Positions 24,371-32,550 of a DNA stretch of 64,000 bases are shown piece after piece; within the stretch, counting starts at the first letter, position 1; the number at the start of each line of letters is the position of its first letter. Position numbers and translations under genes: made by a program. The notes below the pieces were generated by a model that worked only from the letters and a program-made list of their open reading frames with translations, made no database searches and was not told the DNA's origin. Source of the DNA: Deltaproteobacteria bacterium (GTDB lineage Bacteria > Desulfobacterota > Binatia > Binatales > Binataceae). The DNA is taken from positions 1 through 64,000 of the forward strand of contig JAJXZF010000021.1 in NCBI GenBank assembly GCA_021780225.1, in the 5' to 3' direction.

Positions 24371-25591
24371 TTACGGCCTGACGCGATCGATCTTTTGATC
24401 CGCGAGCTCGGACGGCTTGTGCCCCGAGGCGGTGCGCGATTCCTTGTAGTCGTGCATCGCTTTCACGATCGCCCGCACCGACGTGTTGAAGAGCTGCTCG
24501 CGTTTGTCCGCGGTCCAATCGCGCGAATAAAGGATCGGCGCGGAGCTGCCCTGGAACTTCGGCATCACGTGCCGCGCGAGCAGTTCGTAAGACTTGAGCG
24601 TTTTTTCGCGCGACGCCCATTCGTGCGCCAGCACCAGCAGGCCGCCGAAGCCGCCGCCTGACGCCTCGACGACCTCGTTGATGCGCTTGATCGCGTCGTC
24701 CGGCGTGCCGACGATCGCGCCGCCCCGGCCAATCATCCGATCGACCGTCATCTCTTCCGCAGGCTGGCCGGGATACTCCTCGAATTGCACGCGCGCCGCG
24801 AGCGTCTCGATGAAATATTTCTGAATCCAGGCGTTGCCGCCTTCGCGCACGTCGTCGGCCGCCTCTTTCGCCGATTCGGCCAGATGGACCGGGAAAACCA
24901 GCCGCCAGTTTTCGCGATCGACGGTCTTGCCGTTCTCCGCCGCGATCTCCTCCGCCATCGCCCATCGTTTCGGCAGGCCGTCGAGACCGCCCTGCGTGAA
25001 CGCCGCGACCGACAGCACGCCGCATCCGAGCTTGCCTGCCGCAACCATCCCAGAGGGCGAAATCGTATTCGCGACGAAAATCGGCAGATGCGGCTGCTGA
25101 AAGGGTTTGACCTGCAAATGGGCGTCGCGGAGCTTGAAGTAGGAGCCGTCGATCGTGACGCCGCCTTCTTCGGTGAACAGCCGCATCACCGCCTGCAAGC
25201 CTTCGACCATCCGATCGCGCTGCGTGGTGGTTTCGATGCCGAGCATATAGGCGTCGCTCGGCAGCGCGCCGGGACCGCATCCCATAATGACCCGGCCGCG
25301 CGTGATCTGGTCGAGCATCGCGAAGCGGTTCGCGATATGGAACGGATGATGGTACGGAACGCTGACCACGCCTGACCCGAGCATAATCCGCTTGGTGCGG
25401 GTCGCCGCGACCGCCATGAACACTTCGGGCGAGGGAATGATCTCCCATCCCGCCGAATGATGCTCGCCGATAAACGCCTCGTCGTAGCCGAGCTCGTCGA
25501 GCCATTCGATAAGCTGGAAATCGCGCTCGTAGGCGAGCGCTGGATTTTCACCGGCCCGATGGAACGGGGCCATAAAGATGCCGAATTTCAT
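24371..25591 (-). CDS. LLM-class flavin-dependent monooxygenase (limonene-monooxygenase-like)
   Basis: A 406-residue bacterial-luciferase-like protein. It starts MKFGIFMAPFHRAGENPALA, with EWLDELGYDEAFIGEHHSAG, GSGVVSVPYHHPFHIANR and RGRVIMGCGPGALPSDAYML, close to the FMN-dependent limonene 1,2-monooxygenase/alkanal-type branch. These use reduced flavin supplied by a reductase; the flavin-reductase-fold gene at 23697 is a candidate partner. The gene lies 150 bp after the dioxygenase alpha subunit on the same strand and probably belongs to that catabolic unit. Confidence 0.9.
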   Translation of the reverse strand: MKFGIFMAPFHRAGENPALAYERDFQLIEWLDELGYDEAFIGEHHSAGWEIIPSPEVFMAVAATRTKRIMLGSGVVSVPYHHPFHIANRFAMLDQITRGRVIMGCGPGALPSDAYMLGIETTTQRDRMVEGLQAVMRLFTEEGGVTIDGSYFKLRDAHLQVKPFQQPHLPIFVANTISPSGMVAAGKLGCGVLSVAAFTQGGLDGLPKRWAMAEEIAAENGKTVDRENWRLVFPVHLAESAKEAADDVREGGNAWIQKYFIETLAARVQFEEYPGQPAEEMTVDRMIGRGGAIVGTPDDAIKRINEVVEASGGGFGGLLVLAHEWASREKTLKSYELLARHVMPKFQGSSAPILYSRDWTADKREQLFNTSVRAIVKAMHDYKESRTASGHKPSELADQKIDRVRP

Positions 25592-25741
25592 TCTGGCTCC
25601 TTGGGAACCGCGCGGACCGGAGTGAAGCGCGCCGCAGCGCGGTCGTCAAAGCCTACGCCTGATTCATCCCGCCCGACAATAGAACGATTTCCGGGCGCGG
25701 CGCGATCGCGGCCGAAAATCGAGATGAAAGTTCAGCGGCTC

Positions 25742-27025
25742 TCAGCGCCGCATCGCGTCTCTGTAATAGCGCCAGATGGCCCGCTGCGTGGTCTCGTCGG
25801 TTTCATGACCCGCGATCGCTCCGCCCGGCTCGCGGTCTTCGCGATGAAGTCCGCGGCGCAGCAGCAGCCATTCATTGACGCGCGCGGCGAACCCCTCCTG
25901 ATTGCGCTCGTAAGCCTCGAAATCGTCGGGCGCGACGCGGCCGGCCGGTCCATGGATGAGATAGGTTTCGGACAGGCGGCGCTGATTGATCTCCTCGGGC
26001 GCGCCTTTGAGCAGCGTCGGGTAGTAGTGAATCACGGTTTCATCGACGCTGACCGGCTGAATCACGCGGAACTGGTTGAGGATCAGAATCAGGTTGGGAA
26101 AGATGCAGAAGTGGGGCGGTCCCTGCGCGATAATGCGGTCGGCCTCATCCGCGCCGTAGCGGCGCTCCATCGCCGCGCGATAATCCGCATACGCTTCGCG
26201 GCTCCATCCGGGCGGCACCACGCGGCCGCCGTTGCGGGTATTGACGGCGTTCAAATCGAGTTGCGCCGCGCCGTTGCCGAGGTCGCGCGCGTGGGCGTCG
26301 CTGCGTTCGCCGAAGATCGCCTCCATGTCGCCCTTGCCGCGCGTCATCATCGCCATCGCCGCGTGATGCAGGATGTTGGGATGGTAGCCGTCGACCGAAT
26401 TTTCCAGCGCCATCTTCCAGTTGCCGCGATAGGAATGCTTGAGCACGCCCGAGCGCACTACCAATTCGCCCGCCGGCGACAGATCGACGAATTGATCGAG
26501 CAATCGGCCCGCGCGGCCGAGCTTTTCTTCGAGACGCGGACCGTCGGAACTCAGACTGGCGAAAATCAGCCCGCGATAGGTCGCGACGCGCGGCGCACGG
26601 GCCAGCGGAAAATCGGCCTTGCGGAACGATTCGTCGTAACCGGCCGCATACGGCACGCCCATCAGTTCGCCGCGATTGTTGAAGGTCCATCCGTGATACG
26701 CGCAGCGGAAGGCGTGGGCGTTGCCGCGCTCGCTCTGGCATACGCTGTTGCCGCGATGCGTGCAGCGGTTGAGCATCAGGTTGACGCCGCCGTCCTCGTC
26801 GCGCGCGACGATTACCGGCTCGAGGCCCATCCGGCGCGTTACGTAATCGCCCGGCTCGGGAATTTCGCTTTCGTGCGCGACGTAGAGCCACTCGCGCCGC
26901 CAGATTTTATCGATTTCGTCCTGAAAGATTGCCGGGTCGTAGTAGAGCCGGCCGTTGACCCGATCGTCGCGCACCAATTCGCCGTAGTCCAAACCGTTCG
27001 AGGCCAGCATCGTCGCCATCGCCAA
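25742..27025 (-). CDS. Aromatic ring-hydroxylating dioxygenase, alpha (Rieske) subunit
   Basis: A 427-residue large subunit. The Rieske [2Fe-2S] site is C88-T-H90 ... C108-x2-H111 in CTHRGN and CAYHGW. The mononuclear iron site is seen in ENSVDGYHPNILHH, with Asp212, His215 and His220; a third carboxylate lies further on. The bridging Asp is probably Asp212. These enzymes add O2 to aromatic or related rings using electrons from a separate reductase/ferredoxin, not found nearby. A beta-subunit gene and an 84-residue protein precede it. Confidence 0.95.
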   Translation of the reverse strand: MAMATMLASNGLDYGELVRDDRVNGRLYYDPAIFQDEIDKIWRREWLYVAHESEIPEPGDYVTRRMGLEPVIVARDEDGGVNLMLNRCTHRGNSVCQSERGNAHAFRCAYHGWTFNNRGELMGVPYAAGYDESFRKADFPLARAPRVATYRGLIFASLSSDGPRLEEKLGRAGRLLDQFVDLSPAGELVVRSGVLKHSYRGNWKMALENSVDGYHPNILHHAAMAMMTRGKGDMEAIFGERSDAHARDLGNGAAQLDLNAVNTRNGGRVVPPGWSREAYADYRAAMERRYGADEADRIIAQGPPHFCIFPNLILILNQFRVIQPVSVDETVIHYYPTLLKGAPEEINQRRLSETYLIHGPAGRVAPDDFEAYERNQEGFAARVNEWLLLRRGLHREDREPGGAIAGHETDETTQRAIWRYYRDAMRR

Positions 27026-27069
27026 ACCTCCAATGCCCGTTGGCGCCCGCCGCTTCCGGATCGGGCGGT

Positions 27070-27324
27070 TTATCCCGCGCCGTTCGCCCCGCGTCCGCCG
27101 TTGCGCCGGGATTTCGCCGGAGCGCGCGGCCGGTCGAAGCGCGCAGGATCGAGAAACGGCGCCAGCTCGTCATGCCGAATCGCCGCCAGCGCCGACAGCT
27201 CCAGAGGATCGAGCATCACGGCGCGGCCGCTGCGGGCGTCGCGGATCTTGAGCCGCGGTCCGTTGCCGCTGTCGTCGCGCTCGATTTCGACCGCCGCGAA
27301 TTCGTTGCTCAACCGCATGACCAT
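27070..27324 (-). CDS. Small hypothetical protein between dioxygenase subunit genes
   Basis: An 84-residue protein with no recognised domain. The first 60 residues form a plausible small beta/alpha unit (FAAVEIERDD, LKIRDARSGRAVMLDPLELSAL) and the last 20 are Arg/Gly/Pro-rich and probably disordered. It sits 36 bp after the beta-subunit stop and 44 bp before the alpha-subunit start. Its position suggests a dioxygenase accessory protein. A GGAGG lies rather far upstream (about 16 nt) of the ATG, so the exact start is uncertain. Confidence 0.65.
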   Translation of the reverse strand: MVMRLSNEFAAVEIERDDSGNGPRLKIRDARSGRAVMLDPLELSALAAIRHDELAPFLDPARFDRPRAPAKSRRNGGRGANGAG

Positions 27325-27360
27325 CGCCGGATCGTCCGCGCCTCCTGCCGCGCCGCCGCG

Positions 27361-27831
27361 TCAAATCAGGAACATCAGGTTCGGCAGCGGCTCGTCGCTG
27401 TTCAACAATAACACCTTCTTGAAACGAATTCGGAAACCCTCGCCCGCCGCCACCAGATGATGGGTCGATTCGCCCGCCCAGAGAATCTGGCGATGGCGAT
27501 GCAGCTCAACCAAGATGAAGCTCGACCGCACCACTATCGGTCCGTCCGCGCCCGGTTCGATTTCGATATTCGACACCAGCCGTTTGAGCCGCGGCGCGTG
27601 CTCCTTGAGCCAGAGCGTCTCTTTGAGCCGGTGAATCCGGTTCCGCAACTGCCGGCCGCGATCGAAAATCACCGAGACGTTGTGCGCCGGGTCGCTCTCG
27701 TCGTCGCCGCAGGGAACCCAATAGGTCGCGTCATCCTCCCACAGCGCGAGCCAGTCGTCATAGCGATGCGCGTCCATCAGGCGCGCCTCGTGATAGAGGA
27801 ACCGCGCGACTCTTTCGGCTAAATGGTCCAT
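27361..27831 (-). CDS. Aromatic ring-hydroxylating dioxygenase, beta subunit
   Basis: A 156-residue SnoaL/NTF2-fold small subunit. It begins MDHLAERVARFLYHEARLMD and contains DDWLALWEDDATYWVPCGDD, LRNRIHRLKET and RIRFKKVLLLNSDEPL, which are characteristic of beta subunits of Rieske dioxygenases. It forms an alpha3beta3 complex with the protein at 25742. The ATG at 27831 is chosen because the family starts here; the frame is open further upstream, but those 64 residues look non-coding. It is first in the beta-small-alpha-LLM order. Confidence 0.92.
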   Translation of the reverse strand: MDHLAERVARFLYHEARLMDAHRYDDWLALWEDDATYWVPCGDDESDPAHNVSVIFDRGRQLRNRIHRLKETLWLKEHAPRLKRLVSNIEIEPGADGPIVVRSSFILVELHRHRQILWAGESTHHLVAAGEGFRIRFKKVLLLNSDEPLPNLMFLI

Positions 27832-28043
27832 CGTGGCTGTGCGTGCGCCGGCTCGCGCCGGGTTACATCGCTGGCCTAGCAAAATTGGCGCGATATTGCA
27901 CGAAGCGCCGATCGCGGCGATATGCCCATGGCGGTCAGCAGGCGTCAATTGTTTCCACCCGTTAATCGGCGAATAATCCGATCTCTCACGGAACGCCGGA
28001 AACGGCGGCGGGCGACGTTTCATCCAGACGAGGTGGCGACAGC

Positions 28044-28850
28044 GTGTTCAGAGGAATTCGATTATCCGCGGTGGTTCATGCGGCGGCGATGGCGCTGGTT
28101 TTATCGGGATGCGTCAGCCGGGCGGGATGGGAGTATCGTCCCAATCCGCCCGCGACGGTCGGCAAGAGCTATCCGGTAGTATTGGCGGTGCGGACCTTCA
28201 AAGACGATCGGCCGGACGCCAATTCGACCTATCTTTGGCTGTGCATGTTGCCGCTGGTGCCGTTCTGCACCGCCGAATACGATCGGCCGGAAAGCGCCAA
28301 CGGATTCCTCACGATGAGCGCGTACGATTTCCGTCCGCAAACGGACTTGGCGAATGCGGCGGCGTCGGAAATGCGCAATGCGGGACTGTTCCGCGACGTT
28401 TACGTGACCGATCGCAAGATCGAGCCGGCGGCGCAACTGATGCTGCGCGGGACGATCGACGACACCAGTTGGCGCGGCTCGCATTACGCGTACATGCTCG
28501 GACCCGATATGGGCATGTTGTACCCGACCGGACTGCCGATCGGCAGAGTGGACGCCACCCTGTCGCTCGATTTGCGCCTCGTCGAACAGGACAACGACCG
28601 AGTGCTTTGGACTTACCGCGTCGCCGGCGAATACAAAATCACCGAGAGCTACTATCACGATTTCAGCAAAGACTTTGGATATCCCGAGATCTTCCGCAAC
28701 GGAATGAAGGGAGCGATCGATTCGCTCCGCGAATACATGGCGAGCCAGCCGGAAAGCTTCTGGAGTTCGATGCCGTATCCGACCGAGCCTGGCATGGCCT
28801 CGCCGTATCCGGCCGCGGCCGATCCCGGCGCCGCCCAGCCGCCGAACTGA
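28044..28850 (+). CDS. Hypothetical lipoprotein
   Basis: A 268-residue protein with a lipoprotein signal peptide: a hydrophobic stretch (VVHAAAMALVLSGC) with the lipobox L-S-G-C, Cys at about residue 23. The mature part has VVLAVRTFKDDRPDANS and DVYVTDRKIEPAAQLMLRGTI, similar in layout to envelope lipoproteins that bind a partner through an alpha/beta fold, but no family is recognised. The C-terminal ~25 residues are Pro/Ala-rich. A GTG start at 28044 is used. It converges on the ArsR-like gene at 28861. Confidence 0.8.
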   Translation: MFRGIRLSAVVHAAAMALVLSGCVSRAGWEYRPNPPATVGKSYPVVLAVRTFKDDRPDANSTYLWLCMLPLVPFCTAEYDRPESANGFLTMSAYDFRPQTDLANAAASEMRNAGLFRDVYVTDRKIEPAAQLMLRGTIDDTSWRGSHYAYMLGPDMGMLYPTGLPIGRVDATLSLDLRLVEQDNDRVLWTYRVAGEYKITESYYHDFSKDFGYPEIFRNGMKGAIDSLREYMASQPESFWSSMPYPTEPGMASPYPAAADPGAAQPPN

Positions 28851-28860
28851 GCGGCAATCC

Positions 28861-29559
28861 CTATAGATTCAGGCCGAGTTCGCGCCGCAGCGCCTCGCGC
28901 CCGTTATCGGTCAAGCGCACGGCGCGGCTGTCGCGCACGTGCGCGATCCATCGATTGTCGAAACATCGCGCCGCCATCGCCACGCCCAGCGATCCGGCAA
29001 GATGGTGCCGGCGTTAGCTCCAGTCGAGGCATCGGCGCGTCAACGGACGGCGTTGCTTGCGCAAGGCGTTGAGATCGACGCCGAAATTCCGGAACCATCG
29101 ATCGCCCGCGGGCGTCACGATAAAAGCGCCGTCGGCTTCGCCCAGATAATCGCGGTCGCGCAGCACGCCGGTCAGCGCGACGCCGAGCGCTCCCGCCAGA
29201 TGACCGTAACAGGTGCGCGCGAATCTGAGCGTGCGCGCCGCGTCGCGTTGCGCCGGCGTGCGGGCCGGCGGCGCGGGCGCAATCGTGGCCATCGCCTCGA
29301 CCAGACGCGCCACCCGCTCGTCGTGCAGGCGGTAGTAGTGATGGCGGCCCTGAACCTCTACGGCGAGCAGCTTGCCGCGGAACAGACGGTCGAGATGTGA
29401 ACTGGCGGTCTGCGGCGAAATTCCGGCGCGGCGGGCGAGTTCGCCCGCCGGCAGCGCGCGCCCATCCATCAGCGCAACCATCATCGCCGCCCGCGAAGAA
29501 TCGCCAATCAACGCGGCGAGGGCGGCCAGATCGGGATCGGAAGAGGTGCGGATTCGCAT
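28861..29559 (-). pseudogene. ArsR-family transcriptional regulator interrupted by an in-frame TAA
   Basis: The first 181 residues carry a winged-helix ArsR domain (GELARRAGISPQTASSHLDRL, VQGRHHYYRLHDERVARLVEAM) and a linked C-terminal domain. It reaches RRCLDWS, then a TAA at 29014-29016. The same frame continues for 50 more codons, starting RRHHLAGSLG and ending RELGLNL with TAG at 28861-28863. That segment looks like the normal continuation of this ArsR subfamily (DWSERR.HLAGALG...), so a Glu codon (GAA) seems to have become TAA. It is either a truncated gene, real readthrough or a base error. The start at MRIRTSS is chosen because an upstream extension is unlikely. Confidence 0.8.
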
Positions 29560-29609
29560 CGTCAGCCTCGATTTTCTGAGTAGCACCACAACGACGCGGA
29601 GCAAACCGA

Positions 29610-29633
29610 ACATTTCGATGTGGGCCGAAATGT
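29610..29633. promoter_or_regulatory. Candidate ArsR operator (inverted repeat)
   Basis: A perfect 8-bp inverted repeat, ACATTTCG - 8 nt - CGAAATGT, lies between the divergent ArsR-like gene (starting 29559) and the cupin-like gene (starting 29700). Symmetry, arm length and position fit a dimeric winged-helix repressor site. Confidence 0.6.
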
Positions 29634-29699
29634 CGATGCGCTTAAATGGCGGCGTCGTTCAAAGCGGTTGACGGACAAGACCACAAAGGAGACCAAACG

Positions 29700-30125
29700 A
29701 TGGCTGCGAAGGCGGCGAAGATTGCGACGGAAAAGATCGACTGGCAGGTGTTTGCCGGTCCTGGTGGGCTGCTTGCTGAACACGACGGCGCGCCCTTCGC
29801 GTATATCAAAGAGCTGAGCGATCGGCGCAAAGACGGCGGCGGCTACGCTTATCTTTTGCGGCTCGTGCCGCCTACGGGTTGCATGGTGCGGATTATCGCC
29901 ATCGCGCGTTCCGACGAGCATGTTTTTTTGCTCGAAGGCGGCTACTGCAACAAGGCCGGTGAACTAATCGCCGCGCCGGGCGCATTTGGGTTGAACGTCA
30001 AAGGCAGTCCGCACAGCGCCTTCTGTGCGGTCGAGACGGTGGGATACGTCGTCTGTACAGGCGATCCTGACGAAATTCGCGGCCTCGATGTCGTGCCGAT
30101 AAACGCCGATCAGGATTGCGCCTGA
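29700..30125 (+). CDS. Cupin-like hypothetical protein, divergent from the ArsR gene
   Basis: A 141-residue soluble protein. Its order of strands (FAYIKELSD, YAYLLRLVPPTGCMV, SDEHVFLLEGGYCNKAGEL, SAFCAVETVGYVVCTG) suggests a cupin fold like those of ChrR or DUF4437 proteins. Family assignment is tentative. It contains several Cys and His residues that could bind metal. AAAGGAG lies about 8 nt before the ATG. The divergent ArsR gene and the palindrome between them suggest it is the regulated target. Confidence 0.7.
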   Translation: MAAKAAKIATEKIDWQVFAGPGGLLAEHDGAPFAYIKELSDRRKDGGGYAYLLRLVPPTGCMVRIIAIARSDEHVFLLEGGYCNKAGELIAAPGAFGLNVKGSPHSAFCAVETVGYVVCTGDPDEIRGLDVVPINADQDCA

Positions 30126-30351
30126 CGCGTGTGCGGCGAGGTCGTCGAACCGGATCGATCGGCGATTCTTCAATGTTAATTTATCAAAATTGTGGTTTTT
30201 ATTGAAAAATTGACGATCTGAATGAAAAATCAGCGTCTATCAGTGTTACATGATGAAATAATTTGCTAAAAAGGGCCTAGCCATTCGCTTGGCAAAAGCG
30301 TTAACTGACTGTGGAGGAGGGCGCGTCCATCGTGGGCGCGGCGCTAAGGTC
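30126..30351. other. AT-rich leader/intergenic segment
   Basis: About 100 bp (roughly 30173-30272) is markedly AT-rich in a GC-rich window. TGAAAAAT occurs twice in it, about 17 bp apart. It then turns GC-rich with GGAGGAGG and a small GCGCG..CGCGC-type hairpin before the ATG at 30352. It may be the promoter and 5' leader of the small membrane protein. No gene was found in it, and it matches no riboswitch that could be recognised by eye. Confidence 0.4.
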
Positions 30352-30558
30352 ATGGCGGATCGCAAGGCAATTCTTGAGTCAATGAGCCGGCGCGGACTGC
30401 TCGATTCGCGCGAAACGTCGGCAAAGCGTCAACGGATCGTGCTCTTTGCGCTCGTGGGTCTGATATTGGCGGCTGCCGCCTATGTCCAATTCGGCGGCGC
30501 GATCGTTCCGGCGGCCCAGACGCGAGCGGATTCGTCGCAAGGTCTGCTGAACCATTAA
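30352..30558 (+). CDS. Small single-pass membrane protein, hypothetical
   Basis: A 68-residue protein. A basic, helical N-terminal half (residues 1-25, many Arg and Lys) precedes one transmembrane helix (VLFALVGLILAAAAYVQF, about 28-45) and a polar C-terminal tail. The GC bias and length support a real gene, but the start is not backed by a strong ribosome site: GGAGGAGG lies about 35 nt upstream and an in-frame upstream TTG at 30289 exists. Function unknown. Confidence 0.55.
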   Translation: MADRKAILESMSRRGLLDSRETSAKRQRIVLFALVGLILAAAAYVQFGGAIVPAAQTRADSSQGLLNH

Positions 30559-30827
30559 TCGAGCTAAGCACAGGCGGAAGCGGGAAGCCCGATCAACGGC
30601 CTGATTCCAGCCGGCTGGTTGGGTAATGGATTTTCCCGTGCGGCGGAAGCTCCCGCCCGCGTTACGGACTCGCCGTGCCCGCTATCCCTGCGGCTATCCA
30701 ACTGAAATTGCGAAGGTCGCGGTGCGCGGGGCGGTTTGCCTTGACGCTCGCGCCCCCTGTCCATTAGCGTTGCGCAAAGACGCGCCAAGATTTTCTTGCG
30801 CGCCAACCCCGCCGGGGAGGCGACCTA

Positions 30828-32510
30828 ATGGCATACGATTTACTCATTCGCAATGGCACTGTAATCGACGGAACCGGAGCGCCGGGACGGCGCGCCGACG
30901 TCGCTATCGTCAACGGTAAAATCGCCGAAATCGGCAAGATCGCCGAAGGCGCCAAGCGTGTAATAGACGCTTCCGACCTGATTGTGGCGCCCGGCTTCGT
31001 CGATCCGCATACCCATTACGACGCTCAAATCTGCTGGGATCCCTATCTCACGTCGTCGTCATGGCACGGCGTGACCACCGTGATGATGGGCAACTGCGGC
31101 GTGGGAATCGCGCCATGCCGGCCCGACGTGCGCGAAATCGCCGCCTGGGACCTCGTCAACGTCGAGGCGATTCCGTTCGACGTGCTCAGCCGCGGCATCA
31201 CTTGGGAATGGGAGAGTTTTCCCGAGTATATCGACGCGGCGGCCCGGCGTGGTTCGGGCATCAATCTCGGCTTCCTCGCGCCGCTGACGCCTTTTCGGCA
31301 TTACGTGATGGGCGAGGAGTCGATGGAGCGCGCGGCGACGGCCGAGGAAACCCGCAAAATCGCCGGCCTGCTCAAGGAAGCGGTCGCTGCCGGCGCCTTT
31401 GGCTTCACCACCACCACCACGCCGCAGCATATCGGCTACAAGGGCCGGCCGCTCGCCTGCCGCAACGCCAGCCGCGACGAATATATCGCCTACGCGCGCG
31501 TGCTGCGCGAGATGGGCCGCGGCGCGATGGAAGTGGCGCTGACGAAGTCGGTCTCCGTGATCAGCGACGAGGAATGTGAATTTCTGGATTTGCTGCTGAC
31601 CGAAAGCGGCCGTCCCGTGACCTGGCTGGCGTTGCTCAATCGCGACGATTTGCCTGACGCCTGTCAGCAGAGCCTTCGCAAAGCGGGCGATCTGATTCGG
31701 CGCGGCGGCGTGCCGCAAGTGACCTGCCGGCCGCTGATCGCGCAGATCGACCTGCGCAACCCGTTTATCTTCGCCAATCTCGCCTGCTGGAACCCGGTCT
31801 TCAACCAGCCCAAGGAACGGCAGGCCGAAATTTACCGCGACCAAAATTTCCGCGGCGCCTTCCGCGACGCGCTGAAACGTCCCGACATCTTCAACGGCAA
31901 CTGGGAGCGGATCGAGGTGAAGGAAGTCTTCACGCCCGCGATGAAGCCGCTGGAAGGGCGCACCGTCGCCGAAATCGCGCGCGAGCGCGGATGCGACGGC
32001 GTCGACACCTTCCTCGACCTCGCGCTCGAAGACGATCTGCGAATCCAGTTCTTGATGGCGCTGTTCAACGCCAACGAAGCTCGGATTCCTGAACTGATCA
32101 GCGATCCGCGCACGATGGTCGGGCTGTCGGACGGCGGCGCCCACGTCGATATGCTCTGCGACGCCGGCTACGCCACCTATCTGCTCGGCACGTGGGTGCG
32201 CGAACGCTTGGCGATGACGCTGGAGCGCGCGGTTCAGCGGATGACTTCCGAGCCGGCCGCATATTTCGGAATTTCCGATCGCGGCCGATTGCAAAAAGGG
32301 CTTGCGGCCGACGTCGTGATTTTCGACTACAACACGGTCGGTTCGGGCCGGCGCGGCGAGATGCGCACCGATCTTCCGGGCGGCGGCCGGCGCCTCGTGA
32401 TGCCGGCGCGCGGCGTCGAATACACCGTCGTCAACGGCGATGTGCTTTACGAGCACGGCAAGGCGAGCGGCGCGATGCCGGGCCGGGTGCTGCGCTCGGG
32501 CGCCTGCTGA
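30828..32510 (+). CDS. N-acyl-D-amino-acid deacylase family amidohydrolase
   Basis: A 560-residue enzyme of the D-aminoacylase group. It has LLIRNGTVIDGTGAPG at the N-terminus, VDPHTHYDAQI with the HxH metal motif (about residues 62-64), MMGNCGVGIAPC with the metal-bridging Cys, and ISDRGRLQKGLAADVVIFD at the C-terminal sandwich. Such enzymes hydrolyse N-acylated D-amino acids, dihydropyrimidine-like or related amides. GGGGAGG lies about 9 nt before the ATG. It leads a plus-strand group with a beta-propeller and an M20 peptidase, suggesting use of amino-acid derivatives. Confidence 0.9.
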   Translation: MAYDLLIRNGTVIDGTGAPGRRADVAIVNGKIAEIGKIAEGAKRVIDASDLIVAPGFVDPHTHYDAQICWDPYLTSSSWHGVTTVMMGNCGVGIAPCRPDVREIAAWDLVNVEAIPFDVLSRGITWEWESFPEYIDAAARRGSGINLGFLAPLTPFRHYVMGEESMERAATAEETRKIAGLLKEAVAAGAFGFTTTTTPQHIGYKGRPLACRNASRDEYIAYARVLREMGRGAMEVALTKSVSVISDEECEFLDLLLTESGRPVTWLALLNRDDLPDACQQSLRKAGDLIRRGGVPQVTCRPLIAQIDLRNPFIFANLACWNPVFNQPKERQAEIYRDQNFRGAFRDALKRPDIFNGNWERIEVKEVFTPAMKPLEGRTVAEIARERGCDGVDTFLDLALEDDLRIQFLMALFNANEARIPELISDPRTMVGLSDGGAHVDMLCDAGYATYLLGTWVRERLAMTLERAVQRMTSEPAAYFGISDRGRLQKGLAADVVIFDYNTVGSGRRGEMRTDLPGGGRRLVMPARGVEYTVVNGDVLYEHGKASGAMPGRVLRSGAC

Positions 32511-32550
32511 CCATCCACGATGACCGCGCAACCGTCGAGGATTAACGGCG

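Noticed and set aside
25457-27460. A 667-codon plus-strand open frame
   Set aside because: It covers the Rieske alpha subunit on the other strand; the Rieske and iron motifs show the minus strand is coding.
27832-28023. 64-codon N-terminal extension of the dioxygenase beta subunit
   Set aside because: The family starts at MDHLAERVARFLYHEA; the extension is low in conserved features.
30559-30827. Possible cobalamin-type riboswitch in the leader of the D-aminoacylase gene
   Set aside because: Some GC-rich hairpins are present, but the B12-box and core order could not be matched by eye.
31059-32531. A 490-codon open frame on the minus strand
   Set aside because: It is antisense to the D-aminoacylase-type gene, whose motifs are clear, and it encodes no recognisable domain.
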